A stretch of DNA of 36,296 nucleotides from assembly GCA_036802685.1 (NCBI GenBank), contig DAIRVS010000034.1, positions 1-36,296 of the forward strand, in the 5' to 3' direction. Below are positions 1 to 7,257 of the stretch, piece by piece; the stretch's first letter is position 1; each line of letters begins with the position of its first letter. Under the pieces are notes generated by a model. The model saw only the letters and a list, made by a program, of their open reading frames with translations, had not been told where the DNA came from and searched no databases. Origin of the DNA: HGW-17 sp938004375. GTDB lineage: Bacteria > Myxococcota_A > Polyangia > HGW-17. Both the position numbers and the translations under genes were made by a program.

Positions 1-166
1 CCATCCAGGCAAGCGCGCACAGAAGCCGGAGCCGGGCGTCCCCCGGGACAAGCTCGAGGGCCCGGGCGAGGTTGCGCGCGGCCCAGACCATGTTGCGCCG
101 ATCGAAATGCCAGGCGCCCAACTGACGCAGGGCAGCCGCGTCCCCCGGGTGCAGCGAGGTGGCGGC
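1..166 (-). pseudogene. Continuation of the TPR gene beyond an in-frame TAA, running off the window edge
   Basis: Directly after the TAA that ends the TPR reading frame at 167, the same frame stays open to the window edge. It translates to a convincing further TPR segment: AATSLHPGDAAALRQLGAWH, then a second helix pair containing AARNLARALELVPGD. The pattern of Ala, Leu and Pro-Gly-Asp is typical of TPR units, and the third codon positions stay G/C rich as in true genes. The simplest reading is one longer TPR protein interrupted by a single nonsense codon, either a mutation or a sequencing error. A separate downstream gene is unlikely, because no start codon with a ribosome site begins it and the repeat is cut in mid-helix. 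Confidence 0.6.
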
Positions 167-538
167 TTAGAGCTCGGCGATGGCGTCGTCGTGCCGCGCG
201 AGCCGCCACAGGGCCTGGGCCCGCCAGAGGAAGGCCCGACGGAGCCCGGGGTCGAGCTTCAGCGCCCGGGTGCAGGACTCGACCGCCTGTTCATGCCGAT
301 CTTCCCGGACCGCCAGTTGGCAGCGGGCCAGGGCCAGCTCGGCCTCGACCTGGGCGGCGTGGTCAGGGGCGACCGGGCCGGCATCCGGGGCGGCAGGGGC
401 CGCGTCCGGGGCGATGGGCTTGGGGTCGATCTCCCCGGCGGGGGCCACGACCGGCGGGGTCGCAGGCGGCGGGGTCGCAGGCGGCGGATCCTGGGGTAGC
501 GCCCACAGCACGAACGAGAGCCAGAGCACGTGGGACAT
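167..538 (-). CDS. TPR-repeat periplasmic/secreted protein, apparently truncated by an in-frame stop
   Basis: The 123-residue product begins with a short hydrophobic signal-like segment (MSHVLWLSFVLWAL). A Pro/Ala/Asp-rich linker follows (about residues 15-58), then one TPR unit and most of a second (about 60-123, with motifs such as AVESCTRALKLDPG and AFLWRAQALWRLARHDDAIAEL). TPRs are helix-turn-helix scaffolds for protein binding, so no enzymatic role is implied. It starts 3 bases after the stop of the DsbA-like gene and is probably co-transcribed with it. The stop falls in the middle of the second TPR, and the same frame continues as TPR sequence afterwards, so this is likely a broken form of a longer protein. 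The protein's partner is unknown. Confidence 0.75.
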   Translation of the reverse strand: MSHVLWLSFVLWALPQDPPPATPPPATPPVVAPAGEIDPKPIAPDAAPAAPDAGPVAPDHAAQVEAELALARCQLAVREDRHEQAVESCTRALKLDPGLRRAFLWRAQALWRLARHDDAIAEL

Positions 539-541
539 CGT

Positions 542-1408
542 TCACTTGCCGCCGTTTCTCAGCATCAGTTCCTCGTCGAGGCGGTCGGCCAGCTCGGCCT
601 CGTCCTGGCGCCCGAGCCACTGCTTGCCGTTGACGTAGAGGGTGGGCGTCCCCACGATGCCCAGCGCCAGGCCCTCGCGCTTGTCCTGGGCCACGAACCG
701 CTTCACGGGCCGGGCGCTCCAGTCCTTCTGGAACCGCGCCAAGTCCAGCTTCAGGCTCCGGGCGAGCTCCAGGAGCTTGCCCTCGCTGATCGAGCGACGC
801 TGGGGGTAGGCCGCGAGCAGGTACTCCCATCCCTTCCCCTGCAGGGCGGCGGCTGCGACGGCCTCGGAGGCCCGCACGCCCAACTGCTCGTGGGCGGTGG
901 TGGGGAAGTGCTTGAAGCACAGGGCGAAGGACGCGCCCCGGGCGGTCACCAGGCGATGCAAGAGCGGTACGATCTGCGCGCAGAACGGGCACAGCACGTC
1001 GGCGAACACCACCACGGTCACCTTGGCCGTGGCCGGGTTCCCCACGCAGTGATCGGCGTTCGGCTTGAGGACGTGGGGCTTGAGGGGGTGCACGCTGCGG
1101 GCGCGCTCCAGCACGGCGGCCCGGAGCTCGGCCACCGAGCGGTCGAAGGCCGCCTGGCGCACGATGAAACCGGCCACCCGCCGGGCGGTCTCGCACTTCG
1201 GATCGGTCTTCAGGCAGTCCGCCACCGTGCGGGAACACCCGTAGTAGTTGTGGATGGTCCTCAGAGCTTCGGTCGCCCGGGACTTCTGGGCCGAGGTCAA
1301 CTTCCCCGGGGACGCCCCGAGCACGCGGTCCCAGGCGATCTCCTGGGCGACGGCGCCACCGACCTGTCCGAAGAGGGTCAGCGTCAGAAAAAAGAGGAAA
1401 CTACGCAT
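542..1408 (-). CDS. DsbA-like periplasmic thioredoxin-fold oxidoreductase
   Basis: The product has 288 residues with a signal peptide (MRSFLFFLTLTLFGQVGGAVAQ). It has an N-terminal helical region with four cysteines (C58, C65, C72, C120) and a thioredoxin-fold domain from about 125. The active site is CPFC (C140, C143) after the strand VTVVVFADV, and the cis-proline loop is GTPT (P255). This is the thioredoxin_4/DsbA family, which makes or rearranges disulfides in exported proteins. The gene overlaps the MauE-like gene by 8 bases, and the TPR gene starts 3 bases downstream, so they form one transcription unit. The pairing with a MauE-type membrane protein suggests that its CPFC is recharged by that partner; this is inferred from context. 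The extra N-terminal cysteines are not part of the usual DsbA core and may form structural disulfides. Confidence 0.88.
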   Translation of the reverse strand: MRSFLFFLTLTLFGQVGGAVAQEIAWDRVLGASPGKLTSAQKSRATEALRTIHNYYGCSRTVADCLKTDPKCETARRVAGFIVRQAAFDRSVAELRAAVLERARSVHPLKPHVLKPNADHCVGNPATAKVTVVVFADVLCPFCAQIVPLLHRLVTARGASFALCFKHFPTTAHEQLGVRASEAVAAAALQGKGWEYLLAAYPQRRSISEGKLLELARSLKLDLARFQKDWSARPVKRFVAQDKREGLALGIVGTPTLYVNGKQWLGRQDEAELADRLDEELMLRNGGK

Positions 1409-1955
1409 CCTTCGTACTCCTTTTCCGGGACCTCAGCCAGCCGTCCACTCCCCACCGGCCGGTGTCGAACAGCCACACGTAGCCGCAGGCGAACAGCATC
1501 CAGACGTCGCGCCACAACAGACCGGTCCCCACGGTCTCCCGGTGCTCGGAGAGCGCCTTCGCGCCCGCCGGCGTGAAGCACCCGCACGAGGTCATCTCGA
1601 GCTCGTGGATGAACGCATAGAGGAGCGCGACGATGAACATCACCAACATGCCGCACATGACCACCGCCGCGCCGCGTACCCGGAAACCGGCGATGAACGT
1701 GATCGCCGTCACTAGCTCGACCATGGGCAGGATGACCGCCAGCAGATGGACGTACTTCGGGGTCATCATCTGGTACATGGCGATGCTCCAGGCGAAGCCC
1801 TCCGGGTCCATCAGTTTGGGCCAGGCCGCGATCAGGAAGGTCACGCCCACGACCAGCCGGACCGGCACCGACACCCAGGCGTGGACCGGGTGGTTCCAGG
1901 CCAGGGCGAGCCAGGGCGCCGCAGGGGACGACGAGGAAGAGGACGGCTTATTCAT
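1401..1955 (-). CDS. MauE/DoxX-family membrane protein with a CGC motif
   Basis: The 184-residue protein has about four transmembrane helices (near 28-47, 67-92, 95-117 and 147-167). Motifs resemble the MauE/DoxX superfamily: a first helix ending in AAWPKLMDP, the PMVELVTAI segment of helix 2, and a cysteine-containing loop SCGCF (C124, C126). MauE-type proteins are four-helix membrane proteins needed for disulfide-rich or redox periplasmic proteins. The exposed CxC loop and the overlapping DsbA-like gene suggest a membrane redox partner, comparable in logic to DsbB or VKOR but not homologous by anything visible here. The N-terminus is Ser-rich and cytoplasmic. The gene overlaps the upstream rhodanese gene by 8 bases and the downstream gene by 8 bases, consistent with translational coupling. 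Confidence 0.8.
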   Translation of the reverse strand: MNKPSSSSSSPAAPWLALAWNHPVHAWVSVPVRLVVGVTFLIAAWPKLMDPEGFAWSIAMYQMMTPKYVHLLAVILPMVELVTAITFIAGFRVRGAAVVMCGMLVMFIVALLYAFIHELEMTSCGCFTPAGAKALSEHRETVGTGLLWRDVWMLFACGYVWLFDTGRWGVDGWLRSRKRSTKDA

Positions 1956-2898
1956 GGGTCACCCCCGAGGACACCGGGGTCCCGTCCCCGGAGGGGGTCA
2001 CCTCCGGGGAAGCCGGCGGATCAGACGCCGAAGAGGGCGCGACGTACGGCTGGGCGAGGATGGAGACGCGGGGGAAGCCGCGGGCGACGAGCTCGGCGGC
2101 CACGCCGTAGGCGGGGTGCACCGGCCGATGCCCGCCCGGCCGATCGGGCACGGGCTCCCCGGCGTACACCACCAGCTCCCGGTCCTGCACCTGCCGCAGG
2201 CGGTCGAGGATCTCAGGCTCCGGGGGCAGCAGATCGTCGAAAGGCAGGTGGACGGCGCCGTCCCGGTGACCGTCGGCAAAGGCCGCGTCGTCGCGGGCGT
2301 CGACGTAGAGGCGCGCGGCCGGGTTCCCCGACTCCCGCACGAGCACCGGCACGGTCGTGGAGTCGACCGGACGCCCGAGCTTTCTCCAGGCTTCGAGGCC
2401 GCCCTCGAGCACGAACAGGCCGCGCAGGCCCTGCCCCGAGAGGGCGGTGAGGGCGCGCTCGGCGGTGGCGGTCCCTGCGGTCCCCACGAGCACGATCCAG
2501 GTGCCGGGCTTTTGCGCCTTCAACCGGGCCACGACCGCCGGGTCCAGGGGGGCGGTCTCGTACATGGGCATGAACCAGGAGCCCGGGAGGCGGCCCTCCA
2601 GGTGGTCCCAGGGCAACCGCACGTCCACGACGACCACGTTCGGGTCGCCGATCTTCAACTTCTCGGGGGCGAGCCGCGGGATCTCGTCGGCGAGCTCCGG
2701 ACAGGGTCCCAGCAGATCGAACGGGGCGTAACGCAGGAGCGGGAGGCCGGCGGGACGCAGGGCGTTGAACGCCAGCGCGGCCACCGCGGCCACCGCGACG
2801 AGCAGGCCGGCGTCACGCCAGGCCACGACCAGCTCCCGCCAGGGGATCCCCGCCTTGTGCGGCGCGGCGTGATTCTCGGTCGTCTCGTTGTCGCTCAT
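1948..2898 (-). CDS. Membrane-anchored tandem rhodanese-like protein lacking catalytic cysteines
   Basis: Start chosen at the ATG at 2898 because GGGAGG lies about 7 bases upstream and the longer open frame upstream is antisense to the next gene. The 316-residue protein has one transmembrane helix (about 28-48), then two rhodanese-type domains. The first contains VVVVDVRLPWDHLEGRLPGS and ends with LEGGLEAWRKLG. The second contains LYVDARDDAAFADGHRDGAV. Active rhodaneses carry a catalytic Cys after the central strand. Here the matching stretches read IVLVGTAGTATAERA and LVVYAGEPV, with no Cys in either, so sulfur transfer looks impossible. A binding or scaffold role beside the MauE/DsbA pair is inferred. 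The C-terminal tail is rich in Pro, Ser and Thr. Confidence 0.82.
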   Translation of the reverse strand: MSDNETTENHAAPHKAGIPWRELVVAWRDAGLLVAVAAVAALAFNALRPAGLPLLRYAPFDLLGPCPELADEIPRLAPEKLKIGDPNVVVVDVRLPWDHLEGRLPGSWFMPMYETAPLDPAVVARLKAQKPGTWIVLVGTAGTATAERALTALSGQGLRGLFVLEGGLEAWRKLGRPVDSTTVPVLVRESGNPAARLYVDARDDAAFADGHRDGAVHLPFDDLLPPEPEILDRLRQVQDRELVVYAGEPVPDRPGGHRPVHPAYGVAAELVARGFPRVSILAQPYVAPSSASDPPASPEVTPSGDGTPVSSGVTHE

Positions 2899-2915
2899 CT
2901 GACGCCCTCCCAGGT

Positions 2916-4397
2916 TCACGGACACTGCGTGCAGCAGCAACGGAAACCGAAGTTGCTGATGTTCTGCGCACCCCAGTTCGCGACGTAGTCGCAGCGGTGC
3001 AGCCCCTCGGAGTTCAGGCAGTTGAAGGCGCCTCCGCGGCCGGGGCCGCCCTCGACGCGCTCCCACACGTTGCCCGTGATGTCGAACACGCCGTACCCGT
3101 TGGTGCACTGCGGGAACTGCGCCGTGGCCATGGGGTGGAAGTAGGCGCCGCAGGTGCCGTAGCAGTGCGCGTAGGGGCAGGGCTCGGCGGCCTCGCAGGT
3201 GGTGCCCGGTCCGCAGTAGCAGTGGGTGTCGATGCCGTTGCAGATCGCGGGATCGTAGACGTCCCCGTAACTGTAGACGGTCTGGTCTGGACCCCGGCAG
3301 GCCGTCTCCCACTCCAGCGCCGTGCACAGGCGCTTGCCGGCGGCGAGGCAGGCGCCCGCGGCGTCGGCCAGCGAGGTGTTGGACCAGGGGACCACATCCG
3401 GACGGCTCGTCGCCCGGGAGTTGTCGCTCCCCGGCGCGGCGGCGGTCGCGTCCGGGCGGGAGGCCTCGTACCGATCGATACAGTAGCGGCTCTCGATCAG
3501 GACCATGTCCGCCGGGCAGGCGCACACGAGGCCGTCGTCGGTCAGGCCGTTGCAGTCGTTGTCCAGGCCGTCGCAGAGCTCCTGGCCACCGGCCGTGGGC
3601 GTGCAGCAGTACTCGCAGCCGTTCTCGGGGTCGCCGTCGAGGTCCTGGCAGTCGGCGTCGCACGGCCCGAGGGCGCAGGCGCCCGAGACGCACAGCGCCA
3701 GGGCGTTTTCGAAGCTGCAGAACTCGCACAGCGGTCCGCAGGAGTCCGGCTGGTCCTTCACGATGTCCTCGTCCACGGCGCCGTCGCAGTCGTTGTCGAC
3801 CAGGTCGCAGACCTCCTGCCCTCCCTGGGTGGGCACGCAGACCTGGGATTCGCAGCCATTCTCCGAGTCGCCATCCACGTCATACCAGCCGGGATCGCAG
3901 ACGTAGCCGCACCCGGCCAGGTGGCACCAGGCCTGTGCGTGATCGGGCATCGGACAGGCGTGACCGCAGGCGCCGCAGTTCTCCGGGTCGCGCTGCAGGT
4001 CGAAGGGCTCGTCCGCGCGGCCGCTGCAGTCGTTGTCCAGGCCGTCACAGAGCTCGACCCCGCCCTGGCTGGGCACGCAGGCGTACTCGCAGCCGTCCTG
4101 GTACAATCCGTTGGCGTCGAACCACCCCTCGTCGCAGAACGCGGTGTAGCAGGTCCCGTGGAAACAGCCCGTGGCCGCCTGGGGACGATCCGAGCACGAG
4201 AGACACCCGGCGGCGGGCACGCAGACCCGCTCCTCACACACGTCCGAGTCCGGACAGTCGAGGGTCTTTTCGCAGGTCAGGACTTCGTCGGGGGTCTCCC
4301 GGGCCGAGCGCCCCTGCACCAGGCAAGCGTTGGACAAAAATGCCAGCGGAGCCAGCGACCAAAGGATGTTCAGGGGCAGGAGTTGAAAGTTAGGCAT
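2916..4397 (-). CDS. Cys-rich lipoprotein: MopE-like motifs fused to an FGE/sulfatase-modifying-factor-type domain
   Basis: The 493-residue product has a signal peptide with a plausible lipobox ending at C25. Three MopE-type motifs of the form E-x-C-D-x-x-D-N-D-C-x-G lie near 114-130, 194-210 and 273-288, alternating with C..GWxDxxG..NGCE units. A C-terminal FGE-sulfatase (SUMF1-like) domain spans about 294-493, with YCIDRYEAS, DITGNVWERV and GFRC. MopE motifs are associated with metal binding and secretion. FGE-type domains include true formylglycine-generating enzymes and many non-catalytic relatives. Where FGE has its C-x4-C pair, this protein has C460 and C469 eight residues apart, so catalysis is doubtful. 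It ends in the unusual run CCCTQC. It is the first gene of the run that includes the rhodanese, MauE and DsbA genes, and its many cysteines make it a natural client of them. Confidence 0.85.
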   Translation of the reverse strand: MPNFQLLPLNILWSLAPLAFLSNACLVQGRSARETPDEVLTCEKTLDCPDSDVCEERVCVPAAGCLSCSDRPQAATGCFHGTCYTAFCDEGWFDANGLYQDGCEYACVPSQGGVELCDGLDNDCSGRADEPFDLQRDPENCGACGHACPMPDHAQAWCHLAGCGYVCDPGWYDVDGDSENGCESQVCVPTQGGQEVCDLVDNDCDGAVDEDIVKDQPDSCGPLCEFCSFENALALCVSGACALGPCDADCQDLDGDPENGCEYCCTPTAGGQELCDGLDNDCNGLTDDGLVCACPADMVLIESRYCIDRYEASRPDATAAAPGSDNSRATSRPDVVPWSNTSLADAAGACLAAGKRLCTALEWETACRGPDQTVYSYGDVYDPAICNGIDTHCYCGPGTTCEAAEPCPYAHCYGTCGAYFHPMATAQFPQCTNGYGVFDITGNVWERVEGGPGRGGAFNCLNSEGLHRCDYVANWGAQNISNFGFRCCCTQCP

Positions 4398-4403
4398 GCC
4401 GTA

Positions 4404-4431
4404 TTTCTAGCAGGAAACGCCGGTTTGTCAA
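4404..4431 (-). promoter_or_regulatory. Sigma70-type promoter of the FGE/rhodanese/MauE/DsbA run
   Basis: On the minus strand TTGACA (4426-4431) is followed by a 16-base spacer and TAGAAA (4404-4409). Only 6 bases separate the -10 element from the ATG at 4397, so transcription would begin at or next to the start codon. No Shine-Dalgarno sequence is visible, in keeping with a leaderless mRNA. Confidence 0.55.
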
Positions 4432-4486
4432 AGCGGACCGGCGGCCGGGACCGGATCGGCGGCGACGCCGGGTGGGATCGGTGGGT

Positions 4487-4509
4487 GAGTTGGCCTATTT
4501 GGCCAACTC
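4487..4509 (-). terminator. Perfect hairpin spanning the pepF stop codon
   Basis: A 9-bp perfect stem, GAGTTGGCC pairing with GGCCAACTC, closes a 5-base loop that contains most of the TAG stop codon of the oligopeptidase gene. No T-tract follows on the minus strand, so it is a weak candidate for an intrinsic terminator. It could also act on mRNA stability or stop-codon context. Confidence 0.4.
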
Positions 4510-6528
4510 GGCGAGTTCCTGAGTCCGCTGGCGGAACTTGTCGATGGCCTTCTTGAAGGTGGCGGGGTCGAGCATGTCGACGCCGGCGTCCTTCAGGATC
4601 TCCAGCGGGTCCTTGGCGCCGCCGGCCTTGAGCAGGCCGTTGATGTATTGTTCGGCGGCCGGCTTCCCGCCGGCGAGGATCCGGTCGGCCAGGACGGTGG
4701 CCGCGAGCAGGCCGTTGACGTAGGAGTAGACGTAAAAATTGTAGTAGAAGTGGGGGATGTAGGCCCACTCCACCGCGTAGAGCGCCTCGATGTCCATCAC
4801 GCCCTTGTCGTGACCGTGGTAGGTGCGCAGCAACCCCAGGTACAGTTCGTCCAGGGCGTCGGCGGTGAGCACCTTGCCCGCGACGTAGGCCTCGTAGGCG
4901 GCCAGCTCGAACTCGGCGAACATGGTCTGGCGGAAGACCGTGCCGCGGAAGCCGTCGAGGTAGTGCGACAGCAGGAAGCGGCGCGCTTCGGGATCCTTCT
5001 CGAGCTTGAGCATGTGCTCGATGAGCAGGGTCTCGTTGACCACCGAGGCCACCTCGGCGGTGAAGGTGACGTAGGAGCTCTTCGGGTAGGGCTGGTGCTT
5101 CATGGAGTACGCGCTGTGCATCGCGTGCCCGAGCTCGTGGGCCAGGGTGCTCACGGAGTCGAAGTCGTCGTTGTGGTTGAGCAGCATGAACGGGTGCACG
5201 CCGTAGACGCTGTCCATGTACGCGCCCGAGCGCTTGCCGGCGTTGGGGAACACGTCGAACCACCCGCTGGTCTCCCGGAAGGCGTCCTCCATCAACTTTC
5301 GGTAGTCGTCGCCCAGGGGCGCGAGCGCCTCGAGGATGAGCTTCTTGCTGTCCTCGAAGGTGTACTTCTTCGGCGGCGCGCTCACCAGCGGCGGGTAGAT
5401 GTCGTAGTAGCGCGCGGCGTCGGGCAGGGAGAGCAGCTTCTTGCGCAGGTTGAGGAAGTCATGGAAGGCGTCGAGGTTCTCGTGGATGCCCTTGATCAGT
5501 CCGCGGTAGTACTGCGTGGGGATGTTCTTGGGGTAGAGCGCGGCGGTCAGGGGGTCGGGCTTCTGGTCCGCGGTCACGTAGTTGCGGGCCTTGGCGACGT
5601 AGGTGTAATATTTAATTTGCGCACTCAGCAGGGAGGCGAAGGTGTTTCGGTACTGTTTGAACACGGGCCAGAACGCCTCGAAGACCTTCTTGCGGTCGGC
5701 GCGGGAGAGCGCGCTGCGGTACTTGCCGTACATGGCGGCCGAGAGGGTGATCTTGCTGCCCTCGGAGTCGGTGACTGTCGGGAAGGTGAGGTCCGCGTGG
5801 GAGAAGGCCTCGTAGGTCTCGTAGGACACGTCGCCCATGATCCCGGCCTGGGACAGGATGGCCTCCTCGGGGGCCGACAGCACATGCTTCTGCAGGCGCA
5901 GCAGTTTTTCGAAGAACCGGCTGTGGTCGGCCAACTCCTTCGCGTCGCGCAGGGCCTCGAGCTTCTTGGCGCCGAGCCGGATGAGCTCGGGTTCCAGGTA
6001 GCTCAGGTCGCTCTCGACCAGGTTCGCCAGCGCCTTGACCCGCTCGCTCATCTCGCGGCCCTGGCTCTTGCGAAGATCCACGTCGGCGGTGCGCTGGGCG
6101 TAAAAGGCGAGCTTCTCCAGGCGCAGCTCCAGGTCGCTCAGGTCCTTCATGATCGCGGCCACCGCCTTGGGGGCGCCGCCGAGCTTGCCCTTGTGACGCT
6201 CGAGCTTCCTGTCCTTCACGAGGTCGGCCACCTGGGCCAGCTCCTTCTCCCAGTCCTCCGGCGTGGGGAACAGCACGGTGGCGTCCCACTTGTACTTCGC
6301 GTCGATGGTGTCGCGCTCGGGCAGGGTGACCGCCGCGGACTTGGGCTTCTTGCTCGGGGCCTCGTCGGCCTTGCTCGTCAGGTCGGTCATGGGGGCTTCC
6401 TCCACTTTCTTCTCCAGCTCTTCCTCGCTGGTCAGGAAACAGCGCCTGGGGGGCTCGGGTTTGCAGGCGGTCCACAGGATGCCGGTCGAAAACACCAGAA
6501 TGATCGAGAGATTACAAAGTGATCTCAT
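4495..6528 (-). CDS. pepF: Oligoendopeptidase F (M3 metallopeptidase), predicted lipoprotein
   Basis: The product has 677 residues, slightly longer than typical PepF (about 600) because of an N-terminal signal and linker. The signal peptide ends in LWTAC, a good lipobox (C22). A charged Glu/Lys/Ala-rich linker runs to about 70. The PepF N-terminal helical domain follows (DTIDAKYKWDATVLFPTPEDWEKEL onward), then the M3 catalytic domain with HELGHAMHS (H464, E465, H468 as zinc ligands and catalytic Glu) and a downstream Glu in the TAEVAS segment. M3 enzymes cleave short peptides and are usually cytoplasmic. A lipobox on this one suggests a periplasmic or surface peptide scavenger, which is inference. 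AAGGAGATG lies upstream of the ATG at 6528. A hairpin covers the stop codon. Confidence 0.93.
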   Translation of the reverse strand: MRSLCNLSIILVFSTGILWTACKPEPPRRCFLTSEEELEKKVEEAPMTDLTSKADEAPSKKPKSAAVTLPERDTIDAKYKWDATVLFPTPEDWEKELAQVADLVKDRKLERHKGKLGGAPKAVAAIMKDLSDLELRLEKLAFYAQRTADVDLRKSQGREMSERVKALANLVESDLSYLEPELIRLGAKKLEALRDAKELADHSRFFEKLLRLQKHVLSAPEEAILSQAGIMGDVSYETYEAFSHADLTFPTVTDSEGSKITLSAAMYGKYRSALSRADRKKVFEAFWPVFKQYRNTFASLLSAQIKYYTYVAKARNYVTADQKPDPLTAALYPKNIPTQYYRGLIKGIHENLDAFHDFLNLRKKLLSLPDAARYYDIYPPLVSAPPKKYTFEDSKKLILEALAPLGDDYRKLMEDAFRETSGWFDVFPNAGKRSGAYMDSVYGVHPFMLLNHNDDFDSVSTLAHELGHAMHSAYSMKHQPYPKSSYVTFTAEVASVVNETLLIEHMLKLEKDPEARRFLLSHYLDGFRGTVFRQTMFAEFELAAYEAYVAGKVLTADALDELYLGLLRTYHGHDKGVMDIEALYAVEWAYIPHFYYNFYVYSYVNGLLAATVLADRILAGGKPAAEQYINGLLKAGGAKDPLEILKDAGVDMLDPATFKKAIDKFRQRTQELAELAK

Positions 6529-6633
6529 GCGCGTACATCTCCTTCAGGCGGTCACCTTACCCGATCTGGCGCCCGGTTCCAAGGCCGATTCCGCTTGACA
6601 GCGGCCGTTTTTTCGGCGCATGTCCCCTCCAGC

Positions 6634-7209
6634 ATGCGCCCGTCTCCGCGAACCTCCGTCCCGCGCGCCGTCTCGCTGGCGGTTGTACCATTGTCCGTCG
6701 TTTTCCTGTCCGTCGTTTTCCTGTCCGCCGGACTCCTGTCCGCCGGACTCCTGTCCGCCGGACTCTCCGGATGCGCCTACTCCGCCCGGGCCGGCGCGAC
6801 GGGCACGGTGCGCGACCTCACGGAGCTGGGCGCCGAGGCGCACGTCTCCGGGGCCGGCGGCCTGCGCTGCGGCCGCGGGGTCTGCCTGGCCGGGGTCCGC
6901 GTCGACGGCGGCACCTTCGACGGACGGCCCTCGGGCGCCGTGGCGGGCACCCTCGAGTACCTGTGGTTCTTCCGCGCCAACGCCGCCGCCGTCGGCATCT
7001 CCTTCGGTCCCCGCCTCGTGGGCGATGAAAGCGGATACACAGTGTCCGCCCACCTCACGGCGTTCGAGCCGTTCCCTCCGGGCCGCCCGGCCGGCTCCGT
7101 GGGGGCCGGGCTCGCCGCGGGCTGGGGCTTCGGGGACGAGGCCGTGCGGGGCGGCTGGTTCGGCGTCTCCCTCTTCTGGGAGTTCGCCGACCTCTTTTCC
7201 CATAAATAG
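6634..7209 (+). CDS. Small lipoprotein with a repeat-built signal peptide
   Basis: I chose the ATG at 6634 over the TTG at 6595 because it gives a normal n-region (MRPSPRTSVPRAVSLAVV). The hydrophobic core is made of five consecutive 5-residue units (LSVVF twice, LSAGL three times) ending in LSGC, a strong lipobox. The mature part (about 145 residues) is Gly/Ala rich, with a predicted beta pattern (AGTLEYLWFFRANAAAVGISFGPRL, GAGLAAGWGFG, FGVSLFWEFADLF) like a small outer-membrane or lipid-facing barrel domain. No family recognised. It diverges from pepF across a 105-bp gap and precedes plsC by 48 bases. No Shine-Dalgarno site is obvious. Confidence 0.72.
   Translation: MRPSPRTSVPRAVSLAVVPLSVVFLSVVFLSAGLLSAGLLSAGLSGCAYSARAGATGTVRDLTELGAEAHVSGAGGLRCGRGVCLAGVRVDGGTFDGRPSGAVAGTLEYLWFFRANAAAVGISFGPRLVGDESGYTVSAHLTAFEPFPPGRPAGSVGAGLAAGWGFGDEAVRGGWFGVSLFWEFADLFSHK
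6691..6765 (+). repeat. Five tandem 15-bp repeats encoding the signal-peptide core
   Basis: Five in-frame 15-bp units lie end to end. Units 1-2 are (T/C)TGTCCGTCGTTTTC. Units 3-5 are identical copies of CTGTCCGCCGGACTC. The unit length is a multiple of three, so copy-number change would lengthen or shorten the hydrophobic region without shifting the frame. Confidence 0.95.
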
Positions 7210-7257
7210 CGGTCCCCACGCCCGGAACGGTTGAACCCGGGCGCGGTTTCCCCTAAG

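Noticed and set aside
2899..3729. Arg-rich N-terminal extension of the rhodanese frame
   Set aside because: It overlaps the FGE-type gene in another frame. The ATG at 2898 has GGGAGG upstream.
4648..6522. 624-codon plus-strand frame opposite pepF
   Set aside because: Antisense of a clear M3 peptidase gene, with low-information composition.
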